From an uncultured Bacteroidales bacterium (GTDB lineage: Bacteria > Bacteroidota > Bacteroidia > Bacteroidales > FEN-979), in the NCBI GenBank assembly GCA_903959905.1, contig CAJBYO010000055.1, forward strand, positions 1 to 46,898: DNA of 46,898 bases, given 5' to 3'. This document shows positions 17,270-26,744 of the stretch, in pieces. Made by a program: the position numbers and the translations under genes. Below the pieces are notes generated by a model. It was not told where the DNA came from and did no database searches. It saw only the letters and a list, made by a program, of their open reading frames with translations. The number at the start of each line of letters is the position of its first letter. The stretch's first letter is position 1.

Positions 17270-18739
17270 ATGGCAGTTTCCTCACAAAACCTGAGAAATT
17301 CAGGCTGGAACATCGTTAACATCCTTTTGTATCCCATTGCATTTATGGGGCTTACGCCTATTTTCATCCACCGGATGGGAGAGACACACTTCGGCATCTG
17401 GATGCTCGTAAATTCCTATGTGTACATTGCTGTCAATATCATCAGTTTCGGCTTTTCCAACAGCATCACCGCCCATGTGGCCGAAGCCCTGGGCAAACAG
17501 GATCAGCGGAAGTTGTTTGCATACATCAACGCCTCCACCCGCATCATCGCCATCATCACAACGATAACAGCATTGCTTGCATTCCTTGCATTGTTTGCAT
17601 TCCTTACATTGCCTGCATTTGACCAGGTAAATATCACTGCCGAAATAACCGGGCCGTCAATTGAGTTGGTGCTGGTTGTCGCCACCCTTCTCATTGCTAT
17701 CAAGTTCTTCGAATTGCTGTACCAAAGTGTTTTTAAGGGTTTTGAACGGTTTGACCTGGCCGGGAAATACAACATCCTGAACAAATTCGTGGTGCTGGGC
17801 GCCCAGCTGGTGCTGGTGCTTCAGGGATACGAACTCGTTGTTCTCTTCCTGAGCAACCTGGTGATCAACTTCACCATGGTGGCCATCCAGGGTTTTGTCA
17901 TGCACCGGATTATGCCGGGCTACCGGTTCCACCCCAGGAAAAATCCGGAAGAGAGCAAGGAGCTGTTTGCATTCGGTTTCTGGACATGGATACAAACCAT
18001 TATCTCGGTTGGCGCATACCAGGTTGACCGTTTCATCGTTGCCTTTGCCCTGGGGCCGATCGTTGCCGGGTACTACATCCTGGCCTCCACCATTGCCAAC
18101 CACATGCACATGGCCTTCGGGGCGATGGGCAGCTGGCTGTTTCCAAAAGTGGCCAGGCAGAAGGAGATTTCCGGGGACACAACGATTTATTTTCATACCC
18201 TGCGGGGAGTGACAACCGGGATCTCACTGGCATTGATCCTGGGAATGTCGCTGATCTACCGGCCATTTTTCACCCTGTGGATCGGGCCGGAAAAATTTGC
18301 TAAAATGGGATCATTTTTCGGATTGTTCCTGATCTATGAAGCATTCCTGACACTCTCCATCGTGCCGCAGTTCTACCTGAACGGGATCAGGATGCTGCGG
18401 TTCATCACCGTGCTGGAACTGATGTACAAGTCGGGCATCCTCATCGGGATGTTCGTTGCTTTTTACTTCGTGCCAACCGGCGACAGCCTGCTGATCGGAC
18501 AGGTGGTTGCTCTCATGCTCCTCATGCCCGTGGAATATTACCTTGTGAACCGGAAAATCCTGCACGACAATCCCTTCGGCGAATCACTGGTTACCATGAT
18601 CCCCTCCTTTTGCGTGGCATTAAGCATCTGGTTCAACCTGCTTCCGCTCACTACCGGGCTCATCATCATCGGTGCAGTTGCTTTCATCAGCTATTATCTG
18701 AAACCCACCAGGTTCAACCTGCAAATATTACTGTCATGA
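17270..18739 (+). CDS. Polysaccharide flippase (Wzx-like)
   Basis: A 489-residue integral membrane protein with about 12-14 transmembrane segments, of the MVF/MATE-like polysaccharide biosynthesis family. It should move lipid-linked oligosaccharide repeat units across the inner membrane. The family start (NSGWNIVNILLYPIAFMGLTPIFI) and a central PKVARQKE-like motif after the sixth or seventh helix fit Wzx. It is the first gene of an eight-gene plus-strand operon; its stop overlaps the next start (ATGA at 18736). TAATATTG at 17243-17250 is one mismatch from a -7 element. Confidence 0.9.
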   Translation: MAVSSQNLRNSGWNIVNILLYPIAFMGLTPIFIHRMGETHFGIWMLVNSYVYIAVNIISFGFSNSITAHVAEALGKQDQRKLFAYINASTRIIAIITTITALLAFLALFAFLTLPAFDQVNITAEITGPSIELVLVVATLLIAIKFFELLYQSVFKGFERFDLAGKYNILNKFVVLGAQLVLVLQGYELVVLFLSNLVINFTMVAIQGFVMHRIMPGYRFHPRKNPEESKELFAFGFWTWIQTIISVGAYQVDRFIVAFALGPIVAGYYILASTIANHMHMAFGAMGSWLFPKVARQKEISGDTTIYFHTLRGVTTGISLALILGMSLIYRPFFTLWIGPEKFAKMGSFFGLFLIYEAFLTLSIVPQFYLNGIRMLRFITVLELMYKSGILIGMFVAFYFVPTGDSLLIGQVVALMLLMPVEYYLVNRKILHDNPFGESLVTMIPSFCVALSIWFNLLPLTTGLIIIGAVAFISYYLKPTRFNLQILLS

Positions 18740-19965
18740 GGCGCGAAAACAGCTACTACCACCTTCTGGCTTACACCCTCGTGTATTTCTTTTTCAATGG
18801 TTTCCTGTTGCCTGAAGGGTTGCTTTATACCACCCTCCTGACCCCGGTGATGCTCTATTTCCTTTATAAAAACAAAAACATTTCGCCATCCCCGGCGTGG
18901 ATTTTGTTGTTACTGATCCCTGTTCCATTCCAGTTGTTCATAGGAGTTGACATGCAGTCGTACTTTGTATCGAGCATGCTTGTTTTGTCTGCCGCCATTT
19001 TCCTTTATTCGGTCGCTGTTGTGCTCAGAAAATATGGACCCGGGATTCCCGATCTTTTTAAATCCGTACTGGTTGTCAACACCCTGTTCACCGGGATCGC
19101 CTTGCTGATCTTTCCTTTTACACCGATCCGCGACTGGTTATGGTATTCAGTTCCTGTTTCGGCCGGCGTTGAAACAATTCCGCGGCTGAAACTGTTCACC
19201 TACGAGGCCTCTTATTATGCACTTATCATGGCACCGGTTTTTCTTTTCTACCTGTTCCGGGTCATGTTCGGTAAGGAAAAGCACAGCCTGATCGTGGCCA
19301 TGGCTTGCATTGTCCCACTTGTGCTGTCTCTTTCATTTGGTGTAATCGGAGCACTATTCATCGCCCTGCTGATTACGATGATTTTCTACTGGAAACGTCT
19401 GCCACTGCTGTTCAGGCGGGTATGCATTTATTCAGGAATGCTGGTCATTGCTGCAATTGTTGTTACGGTTATAACCTGGTGGAATAACCCGGTTTTCCTG
19501 CGGATTGAGAATATTGTGCAGGGAAAAGATACAAGTGCCATGGGAAGGTTGTTCTATTCATTCATGTTTGCCAGGGAGCTTGCAGCCGGCCACAGCTGGC
19601 TTTTTGGCGTCGGCCCCGGCCAGATCAAGATCCTCGCCCATGACCTGATCGTGAACCATTATCATTACCATGGAACGGTGGCCGAAACGGTCAGGATCCC
19701 GAACGGAACAGCCGAAATGCTGGCAACATACGGCATTTACGGGCTCGCCCTGAAAATTTCGCTGGAACTCTGGTTCTTCTTTAAAAAAAAGGTGTTTACC
19801 AATCTCTTTTCGTTCACCCTCTTCATGTTCCTTTTTGTTTACCAGTTTACCGGGAGCTTCCTGGTGAATGTGGCGGAACTGGCAGCATGGGCGCTGATTT
19901 TCACAACCAGGTTCAGTGAGTTTGATCTGTTGCCACGTCAACGCGGAAAGGAGGCCATATCATGA
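18736..19965 (+). CDS. O-antigen polymerase/ligase-like membrane protein (first)
   Basis: The 409-residue protein has about 10-12 hydrophobic helices and a periplasmic loop around residues 250-330 (with WLFGVGPGQIKILAHDL), which matches the Wzy/WaaL O-antigen polymerase and ligase class. Sequence alone does not tell the polymerase from the ligase. It starts at ATG 18736, inside the last codons of the flippase gene; the frame stays open 126 bases further upstream but that lies within the flippase. Its own stop overlaps the next start at 19962. Confidence 0.8.
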   Translation: MRRENSYYHLLAYTLVYFFFNGFLLPEGLLYTTLLTPVMLYFLYKNKNISPSPAWILLLLIPVPFQLFIGVDMQSYFVSSMLVLSAAIFLYSVAVVLRKYGPGIPDLFKSVLVVNTLFTGIALLIFPFTPIRDWLWYSVPVSAGVETIPRLKLFTYEASYYALIMAPVFLFYLFRVMFGKEKHSLIVAMACIVPLVLSLSFGVIGALFIALLITMIFYWKRLPLLFRRVCIYSGMLVIAAIVVTVITWWNNPVFLRIENIVQGKDTSAMGRLFYSFMFARELAAGHSWLFGVGPGQIKILAHDLIVNHYHYHGTVAETVRIPNGTAEMLATYGIYGLALKISLELWFFFKKKVFTNLFSFTLFMFLFVYQFTGSFLVNVAELAAWALIFTTRFSEFDLLPRQRGKEAIS

Positions 19966-21047
19966 GCCTGAAGGTGGTCTTCATTGTTCGTTCATCATTT
20001 GATACCGTAAAGGGCGGCGATACGCAGCAGCTCCTTTGCACGGCCAGGGAACTGGGCACCCTGGGTGTGGTAGTGGATATAAAAAAGGCGACCGACCGGA
20101 TTGATTATGGAAAATATGATCTCATGCACCTGTTCAATCTCATCAGGCCGGCCGACCATCTTGATCATATTGCCAGGTCGGGCCTGCCCTATGTGCTGAG
20201 CACCATCTACCTTGACTATTCCCGGTTTGACACCCTCGGGAGGAGCCAGCCGGCAAAGCTCCTCTTCCGGATGACCGGCAAACATCTTGCAGAATATATG
20301 AAGACCTGCTACCGGACCATCAAGGGCCAGGACAAGCTTGCCAGTGCCGGTTATCTCCTGGGGCACCAACGAGCGGTTCGCACTGTGCTGTCGGGGGCCC
20401 GGATGCTACTTCCCAATTCACCGTCGGAGTATAACCGGCTTTTCGCCGATTTCGGCATTCAAAAACCATACCGGGTCATTCCGAACGGGATCGATACAAA
20501 GATATTTAAAACGCTTCCAGCGCCTGAGCGCAACGAGAACCAGGTGCTCTGTGTCGGGCAGGTTTACGGGCTTAAAAACCAGCATCGCCTGATCGAAGCC
20601 ACCCGCCAGATGAATGTGAAGCTGGTCATCATTGGAAAACCACCCCCCAATCACCACACATACTTTGAATATTGCAGGAAGATTGCCCATAAGAATGTTG
20701 AATTTCATGGCTTTATGCCCCAGGAAGAACTCGCTAATTACTACGCCACTTCAAAGGTTCATGCCTTGCCCAGCTGGTTTGAAACCACCGGGTTGAGCTC
20801 GCTTGAAGCTGGGGCCATGGGCTGCAACCTGGTGGTGGGAAAGGGCGGAGATACGCTGGATTATTTCCGCGACCATGCTTCCTTTTGCTATGCCCCTGAC
20901 CAGCGTGAAATTGAGGAGGCCCTGGAAAAGGAACTCACCCGAAAAAACAGCCTGGACTTCCGTAAATACATTTTATCCAATTATACCTGGGAACAGGCAG
21001 CGCTGGAAACACACAAAGCTTACCTTCAAGCACTTGGCCATGAGTAA
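19962..21047 (+). CDS. Family 4 glycosyltransferase
   Basis: A 361-residue GT-B fold glycosyltransferase that should add a sugar to the lipid-linked repeat unit at the cytoplasmic membrane face. The N-terminus has the KGGDTQQLL acceptor-side glycine loop, the middle RVIPNGIDTKIF, which is the hallmark linker of GT4 enzymes, and the C-terminal domain VKLVIIGKPPPNHHTY and PSWFETTGLSSLEAGAMGC, the E-x7-E nucleotide-sugar motif. The acceptor and sugar cannot be told. The start overlaps the previous gene (ATGA). Confidence 0.9.
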   Translation: MSLKVVFIVRSSFDTVKGGDTQQLLCTARELGTLGVVVDIKKATDRIDYGKYDLMHLFNLIRPADHLDHIARSGLPYVLSTIYLDYSRFDTLGRSQPAKLLFRMTGKHLAEYMKTCYRTIKGQDKLASAGYLLGHQRAVRTVLSGARMLLPNSPSEYNRLFADFGIQKPYRVIPNGIDTKIFKTLPAPERNENQVLCVGQVYGLKNQHRLIEATRQMNVKLVIIGKPPPNHHTYFEYCRKIAHKNVEFHGFMPQEELANYYATSKVHALPSWFETTGLSSLEAGAMGCNLVVGKGGDTLDYFRDHASFCYAPDQREIEEALEKELTRKNSLDFRKYILSNYTWEQAALETHKAYLQALGHE

Positions 21048-22143
21048 CAGCCTTAAAATAGGGATCATCGGAACACGGGGAATCCCGAACCGCTATGGAG
21101 GTTTTGAAACTTTTGCCGCACAGATCTCCCCCCGCCTTGTTGCCAGGGGACACCAGGTATTTGTATACTGCTCCCATGATCAGGCCTACCGCCAGGCGAC
21201 AATCAACGGGGTGAACCTGGTATTCAGGTACAACCCGGAATCCCTGTTGGGCACTGCAGGCCAGTTCATTTATGACCTCAACTGCAATCTTCACAGCCGC
21301 ATACATCCCTTTGATGTGATCCTGCACCTGGGCTATACCAGCGATGCCGTTTGGACCGGGTTGTGGAGCAGCAGGGCAAAGCACCTGACCAACATGGACG
21401 GAATGGAATGGCAGCGTTCAAAATATGCCAGCCCCGTTCAGTCGTACCTGAAAAAAGCGGAGAAACGGGCAGCCAAAGGCAGCGACATGCTGATCGCCGA
21501 TTCAACCGCGATTCTTGATTACCTTGAATCGCACTACCCGACCCCTGCCCGGTTCATTTCATACGGAGCAGAAATACCGGGTTCATTTGATTCCACCGTT
21601 CAAGGCCGGTTTGTTGTTGACCCGTACCTTTACGACCTGCTCATCGCCCGCGCAGAGCCCGAGAACAACATAGAAATGGCGATTGAAGCTAAGTTAGGTG
21701 AGAATTCAGCTGTTCCGTTGCTTATTTTTTCCAACGAAACAAACTTTGGCATAAGGATGAAGGGCCGCTACAGGCACGAAAAGATGATCCGGTTTGAACA
21801 GGCCAACTACCTGGAAGAGGTACTGAATTCGCTCCGGCATTATTCAAGGTACTACATTCACGGGCATTCTGCGGGCGGAACAAACCCCTCCCTGCTGGAA
21901 GCCATGGCATGCGGATGCAGGATCCTTGCTCACGATAACCGTTTCAACAGAAGCGTACTGGCCGGTAATGCCGGTTTTTACAAGGATGCCCTTCAGCTGA
22001 CTGATCTGCTGAAACAGAACTGGTCTGTGGAAGAATTCCTGCCACAGACCCAAAAAAACCTGGAGGCAATCAGGACAAACCACCATTGGGATTTTATCAC
22101 AGATGAATATGAGCGCGCTTTCTACAAGGCACAGGAGTTATAA
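21040..22143 (+). CDS. DUF1972 family glycosyltransferase
   Basis: This 367-residue GT4-type transferase begins with the DUF1972 signature GIIGTRGIPNRYGGFETF, seen in rhamnosyl- and related transferases of surface polysaccharide loci. The C-terminal half has HGHSAGGTNPSLLEAMACG, the nucleotide-sugar binding block. The start chosen is ATG 21040, which overlaps the last 8 bases of the preceding gene; the frame is open upstream but inside that gene. The sugar specificity is unknown. Confidence 0.9.
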   Translation: MSNSLKIGIIGTRGIPNRYGGFETFAAQISPRLVARGHQVFVYCSHDQAYRQATINGVNLVFRYNPESLLGTAGQFIYDLNCNLHSRIHPFDVILHLGYTSDAVWTGLWSSRAKHLTNMDGMEWQRSKYASPVQSYLKKAEKRAAKGSDMLIADSTAILDYLESHYPTPARFISYGAEIPGSFDSTVQGRFVVDPYLYDLLIARAEPENNIEMAIEAKLGENSAVPLLIFSNETNFGIRMKGRYRHEKMIRFEQANYLEEVLNSLRHYSRYYIHGHSAGGTNPSLLEAMACGCRILAHDNRFNRSVLAGNAGFYKDALQLTDLLKQNWSVEEFLPQTQKNLEAIRTNHHWDFITDEYERAFYKAQEL

Positions 22144-23371
22144 TTCGGTGGAACAGGCAGCGTGGTTCCTTGTCTGGTTCACCCTGCCATTCTCACTGAA
22201 ACTGAGCGGTGCCAGCATCATCCTGGCCACCATGGTTATCCTGTTTTCCTATGCCCGGAAACCGTTTCGCCCCGATCGCCGGAAGCTGCTCTACCTGTTA
22301 CCCCCTGTTTTGTTCTTCCTCTGGCACGCGAAGGAAGTGACGGGCAATCAGCCATTTCTCCCTGCCTGGAAGGAAACAGAACAGATGCTTTCGTTTCTGG
22401 TCATCCCCCTGCTTTTTGCCCTGACGAGAATCACGAAGGAAAAATTCACCATTGCCGCCATGTGGGGACTGGTGCCTGCGCTGCTCATCTGCGGTGCCGT
22501 CATGCTTGGAGCTGCCGGATACAGGTTTGCACTCTCCGGGAACTGGAACGAGTTTACCTATCACACCCTGGGAAAACCTTTCCGAATGGGAGCCATCTAT
22601 TTCAGCTTTTACCTTTTGTTTGCGCTGTTCAAACTTGATGATCCGGCATGGTTGCCCAACCGGCCCGGACTCAAAATCTACATTGGAATCGCACTTTTGT
22701 TCCTCCTCCTTCTTTCAGCGTCAAAACTTTTTATAGGCCTTGGAATACCACTGCTGGCATGGCATAACCGCCAGTTCATTCAGCAGTTGCTGACAACGCG
22801 GAAAAAACTTTCAGCCGTATTGCTTATCCTGGTTCTCCTGGGGCTGGTTCCGTTTCTAAAAAGGGTGCAATTCCTTGCCCATCCTGATATTGACATGGTC
22901 GGGTCAACAAATTTCAAGGATTGCCCGGAACCCAATGGGCTCAACCTGCGCCTGATTTTCATCCGGTTCGGAAAGGAAATACTGGACGAACAGCATGCCT
23001 GGATTTCGGGAGTCGGCATGAACCGGTCACATCCGCTGCTGAATGAAAAGATCGTTCAATACGGAATGTATACCGGCACCAGGGATGGTTCCGACACCGG
23101 GTACCTCAACTATAACTTTCACGACCAGTTCATGGAGACACTTGTTAAAACAGGAATCCCCGGACTGGTCATTTTGTTGGCCATACTCACTATATTTGCA
23201 ATTCAGTGCCGCGAGCGACTTTTCACCCCGAAAATTTTTCTTTGGATCGTCGCCGGATTCTTTTTAACCGAATCAGTTCTGGGAAGACAGGCAGGGATCG
23301 TTTTTTTCTGCCTTATCATGTTTGCTTGTTTTACCAGGGAGGAACCAATTGCTCAATCAAATGAACGGTAA
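22103..23371 (+). CDS. O-antigen ligase/polymerase-like membrane protein (second)
   Basis: A 422-residue protein with about 10 transmembrane helices and a large periplasmic loop (about residues 260-345, with WISGVGMNRSHPLL and NFHDQFMETLVKTGIPG), matching the O-antigen ligase (Wzy_C/WaaL) domain. It is the second protein of this class in the operon. The start is uncertain: ATG 22103 gives a 41-base overlap with the previous gene; GTG 22148, preceded by AGGAG at 22133-22137, would remove 15 residues and fit a better-placed ribosome site. The stop overlaps the next gene. Confidence 0.8.
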   Translation: MNMSALSTRHRSYNSVEQAAWFLVWFTLPFSLKLSGASIILATMVILFSYARKPFRPDRRKLLYLLPPVLFFLWHAKEVTGNQPFLPAWKETEQMLSFLVIPLLFALTRITKEKFTIAAMWGLVPALLICGAVMLGAAGYRFALSGNWNEFTYHTLGKPFRMGAIYFSFYLLFALFKLDDPAWLPNRPGLKIYIGIALLFLLLLSASKLFIGLGIPLLAWHNRQFIQQLLTTRKKLSAVLLILVLLGLVPFLKRVQFLAHPDIDMVGSTNFKDCPEPNGLNLRLIFIRFGKEILDEQHAWISGVGMNRSHPLLNEKIVQYGMYTGTRDGSDTGYLNYNFHDQFMETLVKTGIPGLVILLAILTIFAIQCRERLFTPKIFLWIVAGFFLTESVLGRQAGIVFFCLIMFACFTREEPIAQSNER

Positions 23372-24020
23372 TACAAAAACCGCCATCCTGCAACCGCCGG
23401 CAGCATATTCAGGCAATACCTTTGCCATGAACCAGCCTTTGCCCCGGTTTGTCAAGAGATTGATGGATGTGGTTCTGGCAATGCTGATGATCCTTTTTAT
23501 TGCTCCCTGGCTTTTTACAATTGTAGCCGTTTTTATCGTCCTTGATTCAAGGGGCAATCCGTTTTTTATCCAGAAAAGGACCGGGCGGAACCTGAAAACC
23601 TTCTACTGCATTAAGTTCAGGACCATGGTGCTGAATAATGACAGCCACCGGATCCAGGTACAGGTAAACGATAGCCGCATAACCCGCACAGGCCATTTTC
23701 TCAGAAACCACCACATTGACGAGCTGCCACAGGCCTTCAACGTGCTGATGGGCTCCATGAGCATTGTCGGTCCCAGGCCGCATATGCTTCGGCAGCATGT
23801 CCTGTTTTCAAGGATGTCGCCCGACTACAATACCCGCCATTCAGTAAAACCGGGGATGACAGGACTGGCACAGGTAAGGGGATTTCACGGAATGGTACAC
23901 TCGGCTGAACATTATTACGACCGGTTGAATTCCGACCTGGAATACATCCAGAACTGGTCGCTGATGACAGATCTCCGGATATTCTTACTGACAACGTACC
24001 AAACCATCTTTCTGAGGTGA
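23361..24020 (+). CDS. Initiating sugar (phosphoglycosyl) transferase
   Basis: A 219-residue bacterial sugar transferase of the PF02397 class that transfers a sugar-1-phosphate from a nucleotide sugar to undecaprenyl phosphate to start repeat-unit synthesis. It has an N-terminal hydrophobic segment (about 34-60), the basic IQKRTGRNLKTFYCIKFRTM block, RRNHHIDELPQAFNVLMG-like catalytic Asp-Glu region (HIDELPQ) and the conserved VGPRPHM and KPGMTGLAQVRG motifs. It is the short catalytic form without extra membrane helices. ATG 23361 is used; an internal ATG 23427 is an alternative. The gene overlaps both neighbours. Confidence 0.92.
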   Translation: MNGNTKTAILQPPAAYSGNTFAMNQPLPRFVKRLMDVVLAMLMILFIAPWLFTIVAVFIVLDSRGNPFFIQKRTGRNLKTFYCIKFRTMVLNNDSHRIQVQVNDSRITRTGHFLRNHHIDELPQAFNVLMGSMSIVGPRPHMLRQHVLFSRMSPDYNTRHSVKPGMTGLAQVRGFHGMVHSAEHYYDRLNSDLEYIQNWSLMTDLRIFLLTTYQTIFLR

Positions 24021-24949
24021 AACCGCCCGATGGTCATCGTGATCCCATTGCCCGGGGCACCCTCCACACACTGAATTATTTCGGGTTGTTCAGGTATCCC
24101 CTGATGCCGGCCGAAATTCACCGGTTCCATCCTGTTCCCTGTTCGCTGGCAAACATTGAATCTTCACTGGAAATGCTGAGTCGCGCAGGCCAGGCTACAT
24201 GCAGCCAGGATGGGTTCTGGTCTGCAGATAAACATGACGACTGGAGCATCGGCCGGATTGCCGCCAATAAACGGGCACTGGCGCTTTTAGCACGCTCCCC
24301 CATGTTCACCGCCATCATAAGGTCTTTCCCGTTCATTGAGGGCATAGCCATATCAGGTTCGCTATCAAAATACCATGCCGGTACCGATGCCGACATTGAT
24401 TATTTCATCATCACCCGTGCGAACCGGCTGTGGATTGCCAGGAGCCTGCTGCACCTTTTCAAGAAGCTGACTTTTGCCTTTGGATACCAGCATTTTTTCT
24501 GCATGAACTATTTTGTTGACATTGAAGCCTTGTCAATGACCGACCAGAACATCTATACTGCCATTGAACTGGTCACTCTTATTCCGGTTTACAATGAGGG
24601 TCTGATCAAACAAATGAAAAAGGAAAACACCTGGCTTTCAGCACATCTTCCCAATGATCCTGCAAACCATGACCTGGCTTACCTGGTTCCGCAGGAACGT
24701 GAATGGATGAAAAAAATCCTGGAAGTGCTGATCAATCTTATATGGCCCGAAAAGGCCAACATTTTCCTGATGAAACTGACCGACCGGAAATGGCGTAAAA
24801 AATGGGCACGGAAAGGGTTTCCGATGGAAGATTACCACCGGGCATTTCACACCTCCATTCATGTCTCAAAAAACCATCCCGCCGATTTTCAGAAGCAGGT
24901 ATTGTACGCACTTGAAACCCTTACCGGGCCTGGTAGCAATGTATCATGA
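24017..24949 (+). CDS. MNT-type nucleotidyltransferase domain protein in glycan operon
   Basis: The 310-residue protein has a nucleotidyltransferase signature, G114-S115 followed by D126-I-D128 (GSLSKYHAGTDADIDYFII), the metal-binding core of the Pol-beta-like (MNT) fold. Ahead of it is an N-terminal region resembling a winged-helix (LHTLNYFGLFRYPLMPAEIH) with FWSADKHDD; after it is a helical domain with basic C-terminus (RKWRKKWARKG). The substrate is unknown. MNT proteins are known as antitoxins or kinase/AMPylating partners, and in polysaccharide loci they are rarely characterised. The start is GTG 24017, overlapping the previous stop as GTGA. Tight coupling to its neighbours argues for a role in the pathway. 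Confidence 0.7.
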   Translation: MKPPDGHRDPIARGTLHTLNYFGLFRYPLMPAEIHRFHPVPCSLANIESSLEMLSRAGQATCSQDGFWSADKHDDWSIGRIAANKRALALLARSPMFTAIIRSFPFIEGIAISGSLSKYHAGTDADIDYFIITRANRLWIARSLLHLFKKLTFAFGYQHFFCMNYFVDIEALSMTDQNIYTAIELVTLIPVYNEGLIKQMKKENTWLSAHLPNDPANHDLAYLVPQEREWMKKILEVLINLIWPEKANIFLMKLTDRKWRKKWARKGFPMEDYHRAFHTSIHVSKNHPADFQKQVLYALETLTGPGSNVS

Positions 24950-25839
24950 AAAACACCGTCATCATCGGAAGTTCAGGATTCCTTGGTTCGGCAGTGACCA
25001 ACGAGTTGCTTTCAACCGGATACCGTGTTTATGCCACGTGCAACCGGCAACCGCTTCGCCCTCAAACCGGTTTGACTGTATTGGAGGGTGGCATTAAATG
25101 CCTGACCACCGAAAAGCTGCAACAGATAAAACCTGAAGTGATCTTCCACTGTGCCCGCCCGGTCATGCCCCGCCTGCGGCGCCTGGGACGGGTGATGGCC
25201 GCCATGCAGGCAAGCAGGCTCAACACGTTCCTCCTGGCGCAGATTTCAGCTTGCGAGCATAAACCTCAGCTTATTTTCGCCTCAGGGAGCCTTGTTTACG
25301 GTAACAGTGACCTGCCACATACGGAGGATGCCGCCTTAAACCCGGTGAGTTATGCCCGCGAATACCATCACGGGGAACGTCCGGTTTTGCAGGCCATCCG
25401 TGAGCAAGAAAGTGATGTGATCATGCTCCGGTTCCCGTGGATGGTGGGAAAAGGCTCCTGGTTCGCCTGGTTCTACCTCAAACAACTCGCCGAACACGGG
25501 CAGGTTCCCCTTTTCGGTAACGGCGGTAACCTCATGTCGCTGATCAGCGTGTCGGATGCCGCCCGGTGGATGGTCAGGATGGGCAATTCAGAAATGAAAA
25601 AAGGGATCTTCAATGTTTTCTCCCCGTTTTCACTTTCCCAGGAAGAGTTTGCACGGCTTGTGGCAACCTATGGAAACGGAACTGTGACAGATTACAGAAA
25701 CCTGTTCCCCGGCCGCGTAGAAAAAGCTGTTCAGGAGGCATTCACATCAAATATCATCATGGGCACAAAGCATCCCGGGCTGATGAAGGACTTTCACTTT
25801 CAATCGCCGGAAGAGATCCTGAAGGAAATCATGCTTTAA
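24946..25839 (+). CDS. NAD-dependent epimerase/dehydratase family protein (SDR)
   Basis: A 297-residue extended-SDR Rossmann protein with the nucleotide-binding GSSGFLG motif at 8-14 and the FASGSLVYG strand carrying the usual serine. The expected YxxxK is altered: the candidate region reads SYAREYHHGE with no lysine in place, so normal SDR catalysis may be lost or the residue supplied elsewhere. The C-terminal half (DAARWMVRMGNSEMKKGIFNVFSP) fits the sugar-binding region of this family. It is the last gene of the operon, overlapping the nucleotidyltransferase stop (ATGA) and, by 11 bp, the end of the convergent methyltransferase gene. Confidence 0.85.
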   Translation: MKNTVIIGSSGFLGSAVTNELLSTGYRVYATCNRQPLRPQTGLTVLEGGIKCLTTEKLQQIKPEVIFHCARPVMPRLRRLGRVMAAMQASRLNTFLLAQISACEHKPQLIFASGSLVYGNSDLPHTEDAALNPVSYAREYHHGERPVLQAIREQESDVIMLRFPWMVGKGSWFAWFYLKQLAEHGQVPLFGNGGNLMSLISVSDAARWMVRMGNSEMKKGIFNVFSPFSLSQEEFARLVATYGNGTVTDYRNLFPGRVEKAVQEAFTSNIIMGTKHPGLMKDFHFQSPEEILKEIML

Positions 25840-26638
25840 AAACGAAGAGGCTGTATTCCCCGGCCGCCCACAAAGGAGTATGCTGTAACTTTTGATCAAC
25901 CTGCCATAACCGGTCGGCCTTTCCCGGGTTGTTCCTGTTTTTATGATCGTTATACCAGGGAGGGTAAACGATGCTGTATCCTTTTTTCTCAAGGAGGGAG
26001 AATGATCGGAACGCTTTCTTAATCCGGCCGGGGCTGTAGCAATGCGATGGGAGATGCCGGGTAACCGAATATCCTCCCCAGACTCTGCCCAGCCTGGCGA
26101 AGGCCGTTTTAAAATTCAGTTTTGCCATCTGGACAAAAAGTTCGCGTAAATACCATTTGTTCACAAAGGTTAATACGGCGATTCCTCCCGGTTTCAGCAG
26201 CTTCCTGATCTCTTCTGCAGCCGCCTCAAGGTTTTCAACGGTGTTCAATGCACCAAAATAGACATATACCAGGTCAAAACTTTCAGGCCCGAAGGTTTCG
26301 ACAAGCGTTCGCTCATCACTCCTGCTCACCGTTGCATTGGCCAGGTTATCAGCCCTGAGCCTGTTCTGTGCCAGTTCCACCATGCTGGCAGATATGTCAA
26401 CAGAGCAGAATTGCCTCCCGGGAAAATTCTTTGCGAACCAGTGAACGTCAAACCCGGGCCCACAGCCGATTTCCAGCGCACGGGTAAACGGATATTTTAC
26501 CGTGATGTTCCGGAAATCGCCCCTGATCCGCTCCAGGCTATGGTTGCCATCGGCACGGGCCTCAAAGCCCAGGCCGGCATCCTCGTTGTAGTAGGATTCT
26601 ACTTCGGAATAATATGATGAGGAGGGTGGCGGTTTCAT
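25829..26638 (-). CDS. Class I SAM-dependent methyltransferase
   Basis: A 269-residue protein with the SAM-binding motif E56-I-G58-C-G60-P-G62, the acidic VDISASMVELAQ ribose-binding strand and the motif III/IV FDLVYVYFGALN and LLKPGGIAVLTF blocks. The acceptor is unknown; its place at the end of the polysaccharide operon suggests a sugar or lipid, without proof. It converges with the SDR gene, overlapping it by 11 bp. TAACTTTG on the minus strand (26644-26651) is a -7 match only 6 bases from the start codon, so the message may be nearly leaderless. Confidence 0.85.
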   Translation of the reverse strand: MKPPPSSSYYSEVESYYNEDAGLGFEARADGNHSLERIRGDFRNITVKYPFTRALEIGCGPGFDVHWFAKNFPGRQFCSVDISASMVELAQNRLRADNLANATVSRSDERTLVETFGPESFDLVYVYFGALNTVENLEAAAEEIRKLLKPGGIAVLTFVNKWYLRELFVQMAKLNFKTAFARLGRVWGGYSVTRHLPSHCYSPGRIKKAFRSFSLLEKKGYSIVYPPWYNDHKNRNNPGKADRLWQVDQKLQHTPLWAAGEYSLFVFKA

Positions 26639-26744
26639 TGCAGCAAAGTTAATTCATTATTATTGACAGGTGACACCGGAAAACTTCATTCTTTTCCCAT
26701 GGATTTTTCAATACACATATTACCTTTTGCAATTTTTCCGATTA

